Below, piece by piece: positions 43,344-55,739 of a stretch of DNA of 64,000 nt; the stretch's first letter is position 1; each line of letters begins with the position of its first letter. The translations under genes were made by a program, and so were the position numbers. Origin of the DNA: Crambe crambe. Its lineage: Eukaryota; Porifera; Demospongiae; Poecilosclerida; Crambeidae. The stretch is from the NCBI GenBank assembly GCA_963924555.1, contig OZ004582.1, forward strand, positions 2,480,001 to 2,544,000. The letters are read 5' to 3'. The notes under the pieces are model-generated. The model was given only the letters and a program-made list of their open reading frames with translations. It was not told where the DNA came from and made no database searches.

Positions 43344-45560
43344 CAGTGGCATAGCCAGGATTTTATTATAGGGGGTGCTCATATCCTTGCGCGTGGATCT
43401 AGCCACGCCCACTTAATGTAGCAAAAAATTATATAAACAATGACTAGTTAACCAGGAAAGTTGGAGAGTTGTAGACGCTGAGGGTGACGTCTGGCAAATT
43501 CTTCTATTACTTCCTCTATGGTGATATCATATCCCTGTGAATGTGGAGCATGGACAAAGAAGAGAGGCGGTCATTACCCATAGTTGACCTTAGTGGAATC
43601 TTGATACGTTTCAGCCCACTAAAAGATCTGGGAAGGTACACAGAAGAATAAGAAGAGTTTTAATATTCGGAAAAACTGGAGAAATGTGAGCATACGGAGA
43701 TGTGGGAAGAGAAGAAAGCCCATAATCTTTTTCATACTGCTTCCATTTGATGTACCAGCTGTGTATTTCACTCTTGAGACTCTGTGGTTGTGGAAGATCT
43801 TCAGTGTAAACTTTTCCAAACTCAAAACCTGATGAAACATCCCCATATGGTGACTAAGATGGAAGGAACTAAGTAAAGTCCTTGTATAGCTGTCCTTTGG
43901 TGTACATCAAAACGTTTTTCGAGCTCAACCAGTGGATGGTCTAATATAGGCACTGTAATTGTTCGGCGGTAGTACTCCGAAGGATTTGTTGCAGGAAGAT
44001 TTGATCGATGTCGTTGACGGCCACAAATTCTAGGCATTGATGGTACAGTGCCTATATTTGAACACACTTGTTCAACACTGGCAAACCATTCATTGTGATG
44101 CCTGACAACATTTTTTCGAAGGTCTTTCAATGTGGCAGTGACATTGTTGACTTCACCAACCACTTGAACAATATCTTTAGCTTCAGCTTGAAGACTACGT
44201 GTGAGTCCCAAGAGATACTGAAGACATCTACCAGTAATCACTAAAGCACTTACAAACTCTGTTGTGGTTATGGCAAGTAGAAGAGTACTAAGAGCATCAA
44301 TGCGCTCAATCCATCTAGTCCGGCACAGGTCTTTGAGCTTGTGGATGGCTGTGTTTCATCAATGGCCTCTTTCAACTTTTTTTGACGCTTTGGATGTGCA
44401 AAGAAAAATACTGATACACGGTTTACAATTTACGAATGCTGACCTCTTCAAACGAGCTCACAACAGCAAGATTGAGACAATGAGAAACACAGTGAATATA
44501 AAGTGCCAGAGGAAACTGAGAGGAAATACGAGCAGCAGCTCCATTTCTCTTACCAGACATATGCCTGGCCTCATAGTTTTGATGGGTCTAGGTGTATTTC
44601 AAGGAAACTAAGCATTTTATCAGCCAATATGCTTGACCTGATATGCCATCATCACACTCCAAAAAGGTAACCAGATCTTCATGTATGGCATAGTCATCAG
44701 GATCTACATACCTCAGAGCAATGCAAAGTTGGAATTGTCAGTTGCCTCATCTGCGATTAAGGTGAAACACTGTGCTCGCTGTACTCTTTGAAGAACCTTG
44801 TCTCGAATGTGGTCTCCTAGCACTTGGATAATTTGGTTTTATATGTAAGTGGCATTCTTGGGGGCATTGGCAAGGTGGTCTCTCAAAACAGTATCCCCAG
44901 CTGGGATACGAAATTGAAGTAATGCCCAAAAATTGCCGTGGTTATCACTCTCAGATGTACATTTTTCTAATTCAGTGCCACTGTCTCCATGCCCACGAAG
45001 AGGAATGTTCTGTTGGCCACATAGAATGATAATTTCAATAATTGAGTCCTGTTTTTTGCAACAGATTCTCTTGCAGCATCACTCAACTGGATCGACACAC
45101 TTTCTTGTTTACCACTCATCACACCTCCATTGCAACAATAGCATCAAACTTCCCTGATATCTCCAGTGCGTGCTAACAAGAACTCCTGGGTCTGCACGAA
45201 AACTGGAATTTCTGGAGAAAAGCACACATGGAAGACAGTATCCACCATTCTCTTGTTTGCTATACTTCAACCAAGGATACTTATTCAGCCATTGATGTTG
45301 GAAAGTTCGTCCACTGGAACCTCTTGGAAATTTGTAGAGTGGGTCAGTTGAACTCCTGTTGTTGGAGAAGTAAAGCTATGTCAGATTGGCACTGCTGAGA
45401 CACATGCTGATAATCGTGGCTGCTTTGGAGAAGGAGGTTTGTTAACTTCAGTGTCTGGGAGAATCTGACTGATATCATTGTCATCATCTCGCACCAGCCA
45501 GTCATTAATAATTCTTATAATTTTTTTTCTATATTATAGCAAAAAAAAAATTCAAGCATC
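43344..45560 (-). pseudogene. hAT-family transposase, heavily frameshifted
   Basis: The 3' boundary of the element is near 43344, where CAGTGGCATAGCCAGG starts, a typical hAT terminus. Minus-strand fragments run from about 45060 (LRGHGD-like), through 44930-44800 (FRIPAGDTVLRDHL region) and 44520-44300 (MSGKRNG, YIHCVSHCLNL), to the best piece, 44241-43822 (LLGLTRSLQAEAKDIVQVVG, RQRHRSNLPA, EYYRRTITVPILDH). Near 43560-43450 a C-terminal dimerisation part remains (RLSSLSMLHIHRD). The order matches ZMYM1/52-kDa-repressor-like hAT transposases. Many frameshifts and stops show it is dead. The 5' terminus was not found. Confidence 0.65.
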
Positions 45561-47066
45561 AAAAAATCTACCTGGATGAGCCACTTCATGAGCCACTCTG
45601 ATCTGGTGCTTTCTTGAGATATTTTAAAAGAGACATAGCTAGCTATAGCTAATGCAAACGTGTGGTTACTGTCCTAGTCAGCCCCGCCCAATTAAGATTA
45701 GTCGACCTTTGAACTAATAGTAGCGTTAACACTGAGAAGTATAGTTGCTAATAAAACAAGCGTAGTTTTTTTACAGTTTAGCTCTATTTGAGCTTGGGAG
45801 AAAATTATTAGTAAGTAGCTAGATCGGTAGATCTTAGTCTGTTAATATTAGGTAGCTATTTACACATCCGGTGGGCGGGGCTTATGGGCGGAGCCACGTA
45901 AGCTTCTTAGCTAGGTCTTCAGTACAGTTTTATCATTTAGCTAGCTATTTATTCTTATCTGATGATGTTCCAGTCACTCCTTGCTGAATGACAGTACAGA
46001 TGCTCATCTTATAGTAGTATTATAGCCAGTACTTGGCTGTAGTGTAGCTAGTCAGCTCACTTCACCATGCCATGCACATGTCATTTAGCTAAATTGCTGT
46101 TGCTGTAAAGTTTTATATTAAATAATAGACAAAACTTAAATAGCTAAACAACTTCTTCAACCAGAGACTGTGTATGTACCCACAAAAGAAAAGTCAAATT
46201 AATAATCACTGCATGCATACTCTCAGTTGAAGTGACAGCAATTCTTTACATACACAAACTTGGCGGAGGAACCAGGGGGGGGGGCCAGGGGGCCATGGCC
46301 CCCCCAGATGTTTAGACTTATGGTTTTGGCCCCCCCCCCCCAGATTTCATTCAACTATTAAGTCATTGTAGGAAACAAAACTCTATTGACAAACGTGAAA
46401 ATCTATTAGAACTTACTGTTACGTATAACTTGTTTGTGTCGACTGAATTTTGACTCTTGTTTGTAAATTAAAATTTACTATTTTGGTATGCATGGTGCAA
46501 TAGGGGTTTGGGGTTGCCCCCCCAAGGTAAATTTATGTTCCTCCGCCAACTTCAAGCACTAAGAAAAAAAGATAGAAATAAGTAAGCGCAAAAAATTTCT
46601 TCTAAATAAAAAGGTTAAGTAGGGATAGCTTAAAATATATCTGGGCTATGATTATAGCTAATGTACTGCAGCCTCTTATGAAAACAATCCCTATATAGGT
46701 AGTGGATGTAAATGTAGGGATTGTTTTCATGAAGTACATTAGCTATAATTATAGCCCAGATAGATTTTAAACTATCCCTACTTAGAAGAAATTTTTTGCG
46801 CTTACTTGTATATATATAATATGGATGATCACATTCAGGCTCTTAAACCAAAGGAGCAAGTGATGATCTATCATATCAGTCATCTCATGAAATGGAAAAT
46901 CTCCTATGGTATTATTTTTGCTATATAGCTATAGTTGAACTTGGTTAAGCTACTGTCTTTATAGGAGTTTTTTATGTCAACTTGGGAATGATATTGCCAT
47001 TGAAGTGAAGCAGTCTAATTGGACCTCTAAGGTGATATAGACAATGGTTATTATTATAAGCTTACA
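45561..47066. other. Non-coding interval with repeat copies
   Basis: 45660-46100 has short GGGCGGGG motifs and a stretch matching 23495-23560 (GCTCACTTCACCATGCCA). 46260-46345 has G- and C-runs of 9-12 bases. 46360-46545 matches 30790-31060. 46553-46810 is the second foldback copy, listed separately. No gene is supported. Confidence 0.55.
46580..46808. repeat. Second foldback repeat copy
   Basis: Arms reading AAGTAAGCGCAAAAAATTTC and its complement surround a centre at about 46690-46720. The arms carry AAGTAGGGATAG and ATTATAGC blocks. It is diverged from the palindrome at 11686 but similar in layout and in the AAAAAATTTCTTC tip. Confidence 0.75.
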
Positions 47067-48782
47067 CACTGTTAAAAGTGGGGTGCAACTGTATATGGGG
47101 TGTTTCAGACACACTATACCCTATAAGGGTGCACTGATAGTGTTTATAGGAACAATTAGGGTGTCAAACTGAACTTCTTAGGGTGTTAGTAATTATGATA
47201 GTCTATGATAGTAAATTATAAGGTAACATCACAATAAAAAGGTTGTAAATATGGTCCATCAGTAAATTCCTTTTCCAAATCCAAAAAGAACAGCAGATGG
47301 AATATCATTCTGTACAGTTTCATGGACTTTGCTGTAGAGAGCTGAGAGATGGCATTAGAATAGTCGAGTTCACTCCTTGCAGAGCAACTTCAGTTAGTCT
47401 ATGAGAAATCTAGCTGAGGCTCTCTTTAAATCCTCAGATTCTGACTTGTTTAATAGAAAAGTCTGGTTGATGGGAATGGAAAATCTTGATGTGCTTGATA
47501 AACTCTGAAAGAATGAAGTTAAATCCTACTGTTAGCTCATGAGGACACAGTGGGCATATTAGAGGCATCTGTTACAGGAATATAAAACATCATTCTCTCA
47601 AGCATAAGCTTTGTACTGCATGGTTCATCTGCTGCTCCTATACATCTAGTATTAAACTCACCTTCAGCTGCACACGTATTCCATTTGAAGCACACCGCAT
47701 TTGGGGCATATTCCATTTAAACCACACCACACTTGGCACTACTGAATCGATACAGCCACGTGTACGTGTTGAGCTAGTTATGGTGGAATACCTCTATGGA
47801 AGATCTTAAGGACTATTTGGAACAAAAGGGAATTTGTGAGAATGTATTGTGTAATTTTGATTACTGGGAAGAATTTTTTGAGACTGACTGAAGAAGGGAA
47901 TAGTTACAACTAACATGAGTACTGAAGTCCATTTTTGCTTACAGCTACTGCTACTGAAACTCCCACTCATACCCTACTTAGTTCGTGCTCCTAGCTCAGG
48001 TACAGTTGATTTTTGCATGACTAAACAACCCCCATGTAAATTTAATATAGCAGTAGCCCCTGCTTCAGCCCTGCTCTAATACAAGATATATTTATCTTTA
48101 TCATACACTGGGAAAACCAGGAGAAGAGAATGTTCAATTCTTTATTTGTGGTGAAAAGACTATAATCGGCGAGTGCAAAACATTATTATGATGCCTTTAT
48201 TAATCTAATATGTACTTTAATATAAAGATACTCAAAACCTCCCACCACGTTTATCCAAACTTTTACAAAAATATGTCAGCAATTATTGTTAAAAATTTTT
48301 TCCTTTAAAAGTTTATGCCATAGATTTTTATATCATTTCCTCATTAATTATTGTTGAAATTTTATTGTTTATTTGATCAAAGAAAGACCAAGAGTGGGTG
48401 CAGTAGCTATGTGTTTCAGTAGCACCCGTGGTGTATATAGCATAATGGTAGAGTAAACAAAACACCTGTGTGGTATAAGAGTGACATTATGGTGGTATAA
48501 GTGTAACACCCTTGGGGTATAAAATTGGTGGAATATGGGTGTACACATTGGATGTGACAGTGGCATGATAAGTATAGGTTAGATCACGACAGTGAGTGAT
48601 TATGAGGTTTACAATAGATACTGAGGCGGAGCCGAGGTGTCTATCACAGGTCTCTATGTGAAACCACAGGTCTCTAACTGTGACACATAGATACCTGACA
48701 TTAGTAACACTCCTTGCAACACTCTCATAAGTGTAGTATAGCACCAAAAAGGTTTAGTTGTAACACCCCATTTTTAACAGTG
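47067..48782. mobile_element. Candidate non-autonomous element with CACTGTTAAAA ends
   Basis: The left end CACTGTTAAAAGTGGGGTG (47067) and the right end, reverse strand CACTGTTAAAAATGGGGTG (48782), form inverted repeats. Both ends are followed inward by several GGGTGT/GGGGTA motifs. No open frame of note lies between. No matching target duplication was found, so the pairing is not certain. Further copies of the terminus are at 29627, 48820 and, diverged, 50368. Confidence 0.45.
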
Positions 48783-49777
48783 CATGCATGCTTTATTATG
48801 GTAGATGGCATGTATGCCACACTGTTAAAAATGGGGTACAATGACACACCCACTATAAAGTGTTTTGATACACCCTATCCATACCAAACACCCTTATAGG
48901 TCAAGGATGTTTAGCTACTCTGAAAGATGACAAACCTCCCTACAAAGGATACAAATAACCTCTGAAAGAGGATAACCTTTCAAGAGTATGAAGGATTCTG
49001 TAGCCATAATCTACAATGCTTTGCCATACTATATATGTTGTCAATGTAAATGACATTGTAGCTATGATAGAATTTTTCGTCAGCTAATTATGGGAGGGGA
49101 GTTTATATGAAACAGAGTGAACAGCACTGGATAACATTAATTTAAAAAACATCAGCCAGAATAAATAAAGTATGGTAATATGATTAATGCTGTGCATGAA
49201 AATGCTTTTGATTTGCATATATGAACAGGTGTAGGTAATATAAGAGTGTCAATGAATATATGTGAGTGGATGTAGAGGATAAACTCGGAAATGTGCAACG
49301 TAGGTGGTTATGAAGCATGATACAACAGTGCTACTGTTGATTACATAATTTATGCGCATGCTCTTTTTTTTAACCGCGTTTTACCGCGAGAGAGACAGTG
49401 CTTCTTCTGTTGGTTCTGTGGCTCGTCCCCTGTGGCCCGAGTGTAAATCAACCAGAAACTTTCTCAGGCGAGTTTTATGACGCTCCCACTAGCTAGGTAC
49501 TGTCTTTGGTACTATCGACTGAAGGGAGATTCCCCTCACGCGGTAGATCAATGACATAATGACGCATTAAAAAACAGACCAAAATGGCGCTTTTATATTG
49601 GCTTCTATATGGAAAGTGTGATAGGGAGATTTGTGCAGTGTATTTTCTTCAGCTCACATGTCTGACCTGTATAAGAGTAAGAAATAATGCAGTATATAAA
49701 ATTTGTAGAGTGCAATAGCTACAGATCATAAGTTGACAGAGCTGGAAGCACTGTAGATGTTTGAAAATGTATATAGT
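48783..49777. other. Non-coding interval
   Basis: Another CACTGTTAAAAATGGGG terminus starts at 48820, pointing away from the one ending at 48782. A GC-richer patch lies at 49370-49520. No supported gene. Confidence 0.4.
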
Positions 49778-50300
49778 CAGGGGCGGATCTTGGAATTTTT
49801 AAAGGGGGGTTTTTTTGTGTGCATAAGCGTGCGGAAAAAATTTAAAAACCACGCCCACTTTGATTGGAAATGTCCACTTTAATTAGTTATTGCATAAAGA
49901 CACCAAGTAGATTATAAGCTTACTAATTTATTCTTGAAAAAATTATGAAAAAATCAACAGCAATGAATGAAGAAACAAAAAGCTGATTTGTAGATAATAA
50001 TTACAAAATTATTCTTCGATTACATTTCTATTTACTACATTATCAAGATCTACTGGTAATCTATAATATGCATTAAAGAAAGTGATGAAAGTCTCTCCTG
50101 TCCCATGGTACTTCTTAAGAATGTCTTCAAATTCTTGAGGACACTGTTAGCCCTCATGAAGTTACAGTGAGTGTGCAACCAATACGGAGAAGTGCATTGA
50201 GATTAGGAAAGTAGTCCGGATCGCAACACTTCAGAGCAGACTCGAGAGTAGATGGACGATTAGACGCATCCATTTTTCCCTCCACCTAGTCACTGAAGGT
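49778..50300 (-). pseudogene. hAT transposase C-terminal fragment with terminus
   Basis: CAGGGGCGGATCTTGGAATT at 49778 resembles a hAT terminal sequence. On the minus strand 50290-50165 encodes TLESALKCCDPDYFPNLNAL and LLRIGCTLTVTS. After a break with a stop codon the frame continues with NSVLKNLKTFLRSTMGQERL and SSLSLMH, the hAT dimerisation domain. Stops follow near 50060. Only the last hundred or so residues remain. Confidence 0.65.
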
Positions 50301-50339
50301 ACAAGATGAAGAAATTTAGATGCAATAGCTAACCTTTCT

Positions 50340-50620
50340 TTCATTTGCTGTATTAAACTATCTACACTGTTAACACCTTTCAGGGTGCTTTATGTGTCGT
50401 GAAGCCGGCGCTCCCCTAGGATGTATTACCAACACTCTACCAGGGTGCTTATCATACTCCTTTGTGGTACTCATAATGCACCTTCCTGGTGCTTAACATA
50501 GGTTGTTTTACACTCAACAATACTTAAGTGTACACCCTTTGAGGTGTTCAGTTGTAGTCCAGATTGCTACCATTACACTCAGCAAGGTGGTCTCAATACA
50601 CTTAGATATCACATGATAAA
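50340..50620. repeat. Internally repetitive terminus-like sequence
   Basis: CACTGTTAACACCTTTCAGG begins a region with repeated CAGGGTGCTT / GAGGTGTTCAG motifs, related in style to the ends at 47067 and 48782. Non-coding. Confidence 0.4.
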
Positions 50621-50804
50621 ACAGAAACATTATACAAAAGAAGTTATTCAGCAGCAGACAATGATGTGATGTTCTGCAGTACTCTCAACAGACATGCAGG
50701 AGGTACTTGATCATCTTTTATATTAAAAACTGACTGCTGAAGAAATAAAAAGATCCCAGAAAGAGATTTAGTATAAGCTATATCAAATACATAATAAGTA
50801 CAAA

Positions 50805-51470
50805 TCAAGTCAATGATAGCGTCCAGGTAACTTTTGGATACTTAGCTATCAATTTCCGTGAAACAGTGACATATTGCACTGAGTTTGGGAACTTTGTTTT
50901 TTGTACAATTAGGGTTCGCAAAGTTTGGATAATATCCCTTCTTGCTTTGGAGGACACTATACCAGTTTTGATCGATTTTCGCACTGACTCGTTACAACTA
51001 AGGAACTTTGGGATTTCAAATTTAAGATGCCAATTATTAGTTGATTCTGTAGCATTTTCTGATTCAACTTGAGACTCCTGCATACATACATGTATGCACA
51101 TATCATACTCAGCTAGTAGTTAGTAATGTTACTGCTTACTTTGTAGTTACTAGTAAAGCTTCCATTAATCTAATTCCCTCCTTTGTTTGGCCTATAAAAA
51201 AACAGTGCTTATGTGCTTATTAATAGGCATTTTAACTTACATTCTTCAGTATGCCTCTTATTTGTGTTCTTAGTCCTGTTATTGGCACTAGCTCCTTCAA
51301 ATCATCCTCGGTTAGCTCTAAGAACGCTTTTCCAGTAATGAGATTTTTCTCAGAATTTGAAACCACATCTGTACTAACACCCTCTTCCAACAAAAAAATC
51401 CCCCAATTCAGCAGCATCAAATCCAGGCAGGTCCTTCTCAGCCGTCAGTGCAGTTCAGAATATTATTAAG
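50805..51470 (-). pseudogene. SAM-domain protein fragment (SAMD3-like)
   Basis: The first exon at about 51450-51237 holds a SAM domain: FLLEEGVSTDVVSNSEKN, then GKAFLELTEDDLKELVPITG and LRTQIRGIL. Upstream residues that fit the domain start (EKDLPGFDAAELG) are in another frame across a GGGGG/TTTTTTT run near 51405, so either a frameshift or a sequencing indel separates them. A later exon at 51101-50805 reads FEIPKFLSCNESVRKSI, SSKARRDIIQTLRTLIVQKT and YVTVSRKLIAKYP, the region that follows the SAM domain in SAMD3-like proteins. SAM domains mediate protein contacts. Whether this is a host gene or a multi-copy element gene is not clear; the 3' part is missing. Confidence 0.55.
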
Positions 51471-51839
51471 GCCGGCTAGCTAAACTACTACTGCTTTTAT
51501 TAGCCAATCAAATCATGCCATGTCATTATTGCCACGTCACCACATTATATTATAACTTCTACATTTGATCATGTGAACAGGTGAGTTGTAATTAATCAGC
51601 AGTCTAAACAGTGAATTTATACTTATGTTGACAGGCTCTATTACAACCACTTAAGTATCTACTTGGAAACTTGAAACCAGAATTGGGTCTAAAATGATTA
51701 ATTAAAAGAGTATATTTTAGATGTGGTGACAAATTCCTGATAGAGCTCTGTGCAGAAGCAAACCAATATCATCACATGTTTCAATATCAACTTCTGAACT
51801 TGGTACACTACCTGAAGTACCTGGGAAAGATGAAAAGGA

Positions 51840-52065
51840 AGCAAGTGACTGTGGATCAGCGGAAGGCGAGAGCGGAACAGCAGAAGCAAGTGCCTGCGGA
51901 TCAGCGGAAGGCGAGAGTGGAACAGCAGAAGCAAGTGCCTGCGGATCAGCAGAAGACGAGAGCGGAACAGCAGAAGCAAATGCCTGCAGATCAGTGGAAG
52001 GTGAGAGTGAAACAGCAGAAGCAAGTACCTGCGGATCAGTGGAAGGTGAGAGCGTGTCAGCAAGT
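51840..52065. repeat. 45-base VNTR, about five copies
   Basis: Units read GCAAGTGCCTGCGGATCAGC followed by GGAAGGCGAGAGTGGAACAG and CAGAA. The unit is a multiple of three, so frames stay open on both strands: a Gln/Lys/Arg 15-residue repeat on the plus strand (KQVPADQRKARVEQQ) and a Ser/Ala/Pro repeat (LASAVPLSPSADPQA) or a Leu/His repeat on the minus strand. Which, if any, is translated cannot be told. Neighbouring sequence GTSGSVPSSEVDIETCDD on the minus strand looks like protein. Confidence 0.85.
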
Positions 52066-52716
52066 GGAGACAATGAGAGAATGGGAAATGAGCCATCAGA
52101 AGGTGGTGGAGAGCCATGAGAAGGAGATGGTATGTCAATAGGAGGAACAAGAGATGATGCTTCTTCAGGAGCCCGAGTAGTAAGACGTGTTTTGTATTCA
52201 TTATTGTAGGCAAGTGGTGGATGAATTGAGTGAAACTGAGTCCAGTGAAATTAGTGATAACGAGGATTCTGGTGGACCTGAAACTGCTGTGCCTATTACT
52301 CGAACAAGGTAGACCCTCACATATCCGAACCCCACTTACCGGCCGAATACATCCATTCATGAGGCATCTCAGTACAAAGGTGGGAGGGGGGTCCCCAAAA
52401 GAGTACAGTTTCCCATTATACAGTCTGATCCTTACAAGGCTAGCCCAGTAAATGAAATGGGTGTGGTCAATCAAGTGGGCACTTGATCAGCAAAATTCTT
52501 GTTTAGCTCATAGGGTGTCCAGCATATTAAACCCTGGGTGTGCATTAACTACAAATCTTATCCAAAATGGTCCCATCTACTATGGGAAACTTTCATGGGG
52601 TATAATTATTTTTATTGACAACTTGCCAGTGTACGAGCTACCTCCTGAGAAATACCCTGCTGAGCGTATCATAAAAATTCTCCTTGATCCCCACATGGAC
52701 AGTTCTTTGATTTGCC

Positions 52717-54285
52717 ATGAACATTGAGTCTAGTGGTACTTTCGTGATTGATTTAGATTCTTTGGAGGATCCAGATGACATCAAGAAAGACAATTTTGGT
52801 GTGTGGGATCATAGCGGTTCGCATAATATCGGATTTGACTGTTGTATAAGTGGTGGTGAAGTAAGGATTGGTCGTGGTGTACTGGAGTCTTCAAGTGATA
52901 ACTGGGAGAGGTTTTCATTGCGTCGGCTACATAGCAAACATCCAGCCAACAACAGATTTCGGCGTATGCTGTGTTTTATCACTGGTAAGTAAGTCAAAAT
53001 GTACAGTGTGTGCAGCTTCCTGGCTTTTTAACAGGTCCTAAGCTGGTAGCGCATAAGAGACGACCTACTATTAAAGCATCCCAGCTAGTGTGCATATAGG
53101 GATGTGATCATGATAGAGTGCATGTGTACTTTAAACTTTGTTGTACTTTGAATTCAAAAAATTGGGTGGGTGAGTCACTTGAAGGAGTTGCCTATTGTAT
53201 GGATCCTTAGGCATCCCGTGAGGCTATATAGCCCTCTGCAATGGCAAATTATATTTTTTCTTCTATTATTAGATAACAAAGGCTTGCCTCATCATCTTTC
53301 GCTTTTAGTATGTTCCACCAGGATTCAAGCCCTTCACTCTGCCGCATGGAAATTCTAAATCAGCAAAGCCATACTATCCAACATGGCCAAGTACTATGAA
53401 GCATATCAAGTCAGAATTGATTTCATCAAACCCACGAAATGTTATAGCCAATGTTTCTGCTAAGGTGGGTGGTGTTTTGGAAGCAGTAGCTCCAGGTCAG
53501 CTTCCTCGTGGGGATATGCAAGTTCGTAATGCCAAGCGTTCTCTCAAGTTTCAAGGTGATGTTGCGGATGAACTTTTCACTGTAATGCAAAGGTCTAAAG
53601 CAGGAGAGCTACATTCGTGACATAAAGAGCACCCCAGAACCTGCTATTATTATTGGATCTGATCAACAGTTGGATGATCTCATTTGGTTTTGTGCTTCAC
53701 CCACTGCTTCTAGGTCATGTATTTTGACTATTGATCCAACATTTTGTCTTAGTGAATTTGAGTGTACACCAATAACATACAGACACTTGCTCCTTGTTAC
53801 CCGCAGAAACAAGACTCCCCCTCTCATCATTTTTTTTTTGCTTCTTCACTACTTGGTCTAAGGAAAGAGCTTCAATGCATTAAATTATTTGGAACAGATG
53901 GAAAAAAGGCACTTGTGGATGCATTTGTGCATGAATTTCGATTTGCTACTCATCTTTATTGTACGATTCATGCTCGTAAAAATGTTTGAGACGAACTTCG
54001 TGACAGCAGAGCAGGATATTGAGACAATTGTTAATAGGATTTTTGGCACACAGGTTGGTTCAACGTACAAAGAGGGACTTATTGATGCAGAGAGTGAAGA
54101 AGTTTTTTACCAAAAGCTTGAGGATTTACGGTTAGAATGGGAGGAAGTGGAAGGAAGAAATGCTGCTTGTCGTGGAAATTTTTATGATTGGTTTAATAAG
54201 TATAAGTTGTGTCTGGTATGCTTAGGCCCGTACGAGAGGATGCTGGTCTTGGTGTGCCACCATCAGCTTTTACAACTAACATGTG
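52717..54285 (+). pseudogene. Third MULE-like transposase, frameshifted
   Basis: 52720-52984 encodes FVIDLDSLEDPDDIKKDNFG, IGFDCCISGGEV-like sequence and LRRLHSKHPANNRFRRML, with a donor GGTAAGT. 53396-53620 follows. A frame change near 53618 leads to IIIGSDQQLDDLIWF and ILTIDPTFCLSEFECTPITY, where the first Asp of a MULE-type DDE core is expected. A further change near 53800 leads to FGTDGKKALVDAFVHEFRFA with the second Asp, then CTIHARKNV. After another change come IFGTQVGSTYKEGLIDAESE and FYDWFNKYK, ending in LRPVREDAGLGVPPSAFTTN near 54285. There the family sequence stops and another transposase begins. Upstream 52230-52700 has related sequence with stops. Confidence 0.6.
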
Positions 54286-55532
54286 ATTATCACTTCGACT
54301 ATCGTAGTGTGTGTAAGGATGCTTTTATTTTATTGCATGACATTGGTACTAAACAATTGAAAAATTTACAAAAGCATCTTCGAAATAATGGCCCTATTGC
54401 TCGAGAGCATGGTTTAATTGGTCGTATGCCTGCTACCACATACCCCTATAGTATTGTCAGTGAAGGGGCTCGCTTTATTCGTAATTATGCTGAAGTTTAT
54501 GGAATTCCTCAGCCAGCAAAAAAACCCTCCAATTTACCTCCCTGCATCACAAAACTATATGATTGTTCACTCCAAATATGTGGAAGCATGTCAAGCTAAG
54601 GATCCACATGCACGTTTTTTGAAGTACAAGTCATTTACTCAAATGTGGAAGAAATGTTTACCAGATATTGTTTTTATGATCCCCCGGTTATTACCTTGAT
54701 TCAATGAAGAAATCAGAAGCAGAGTTAGCCAAGGTCTCGGGCACTCAATCGAAACCAAAATATGCTCACTATACTTTTGATTTTGCTGAGCAGGTTCATA
54801 TTCCTCATCATTCACGTCAAGTTGGGCCAATTTACTTCAAGGTATGCCGAAAAATTCAATTATTTGGTATTTGTTGTGATAGCAACAGAAAGCAAATCAA
54901 TTATCTCATTGATGAGGACAACAGCATTGGATTTAATGGTAGTACTACCCATGGGCCAAATTCTGTCATATCAACATTCTCTGAAAGAGGAAGAATGTCA
55001 CTTACATTGGATAACTGTGTAGGCCAGAACAAAAATAACTATGTTATCATAAAAGGGAAGCACAAAAAAATTACATGCGTGTTGGGCATACTAGATGTTT
55101 AGTGGATGGTCACTTTGGTTTAATCAAAAAGATTTATCGTCAGTCGGAGACTGATACATTGGATCAAATGGCTCAAGTTGTTAGAAGGTCCAGTGCTAAT
55201 AATATTCCTCAATTGTATGATTGGCGATGGCGAGAATGGGATATTTTCTTCTTAAAATATCTCAAGAAGATCCCAGGCATTACCAAATATCAACATTTTC
55301 GGATGCATAATGCTGAACCAGGTATTGTATAGAGGGAATACGAGCACGTTTGACATTTGTTAACCTTACTCCCTCTTTTAGGATATCAACCTTTGTTTCA
55401 CTGGAGTTCCAGGATTTACGAACATATTTTACCTCCTGCCGGACTAACACCAGAACGAAAAAAATATTTGTATGAGCAAATTCGCCGGTTTGTTAATGAG
55501 GAATATCAAGATATAACCTGTCCAGAACCATA
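54286..55532 (+). pseudogene. DUF7869-like transposon protein, fragment
   Basis: 54290-54599 reads DYRSVCKDAFILLHDIGTKQ, NLQKHLRNNG and REHGLIGRMPA. After a frame change it continues with QNYMIVHSKYVEACQ and FTQMWKKCLPDIVF (54550-54690). 54704-55070 has KPKYAHYTFDFAEQVHIPHH and LTLDNCVGQNKNNYVI, an acidic LDNC motif of a possible catalytic core. 55075-55332 has GHTRCLVDGHFGLIKKIYRQ and WRWREWDIFFLKY. The last exon, 55381-55532, ends with TCPEP and a stop. Frame changes near 54600, 54700 and 55070 suggest a dead copy. The family is widespread in sponge and coral repeats; I recall the domain name from that context. Confidence 0.55.
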
Positions 55533-55739
55533 AATTTTTTTGAAGTTACTTTTCCAAACTTTTATACACAAACTTCATTTTCTATCTTTAAATGTTTTTT
55601 TCTCAAAACACCATTTTTCCACTTCATTATTGAAAAGGCAGTAAAATTCCACTTTATATCTGATAGCCCAGAGGAAAATGGCCATTTTCAAGCTTTAGAA
55701 CCACTTAAAAATACATTTGGTGTTTATCCCATTGTCCAC

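Noticed and set aside
51698-52474. A 258-codon minus-strand frame rich in Leu and His
   Set aside because: It is the third reading of a 45-base repeat that opens several frames; the Leu/His peptide has no domain and no support as a gene.
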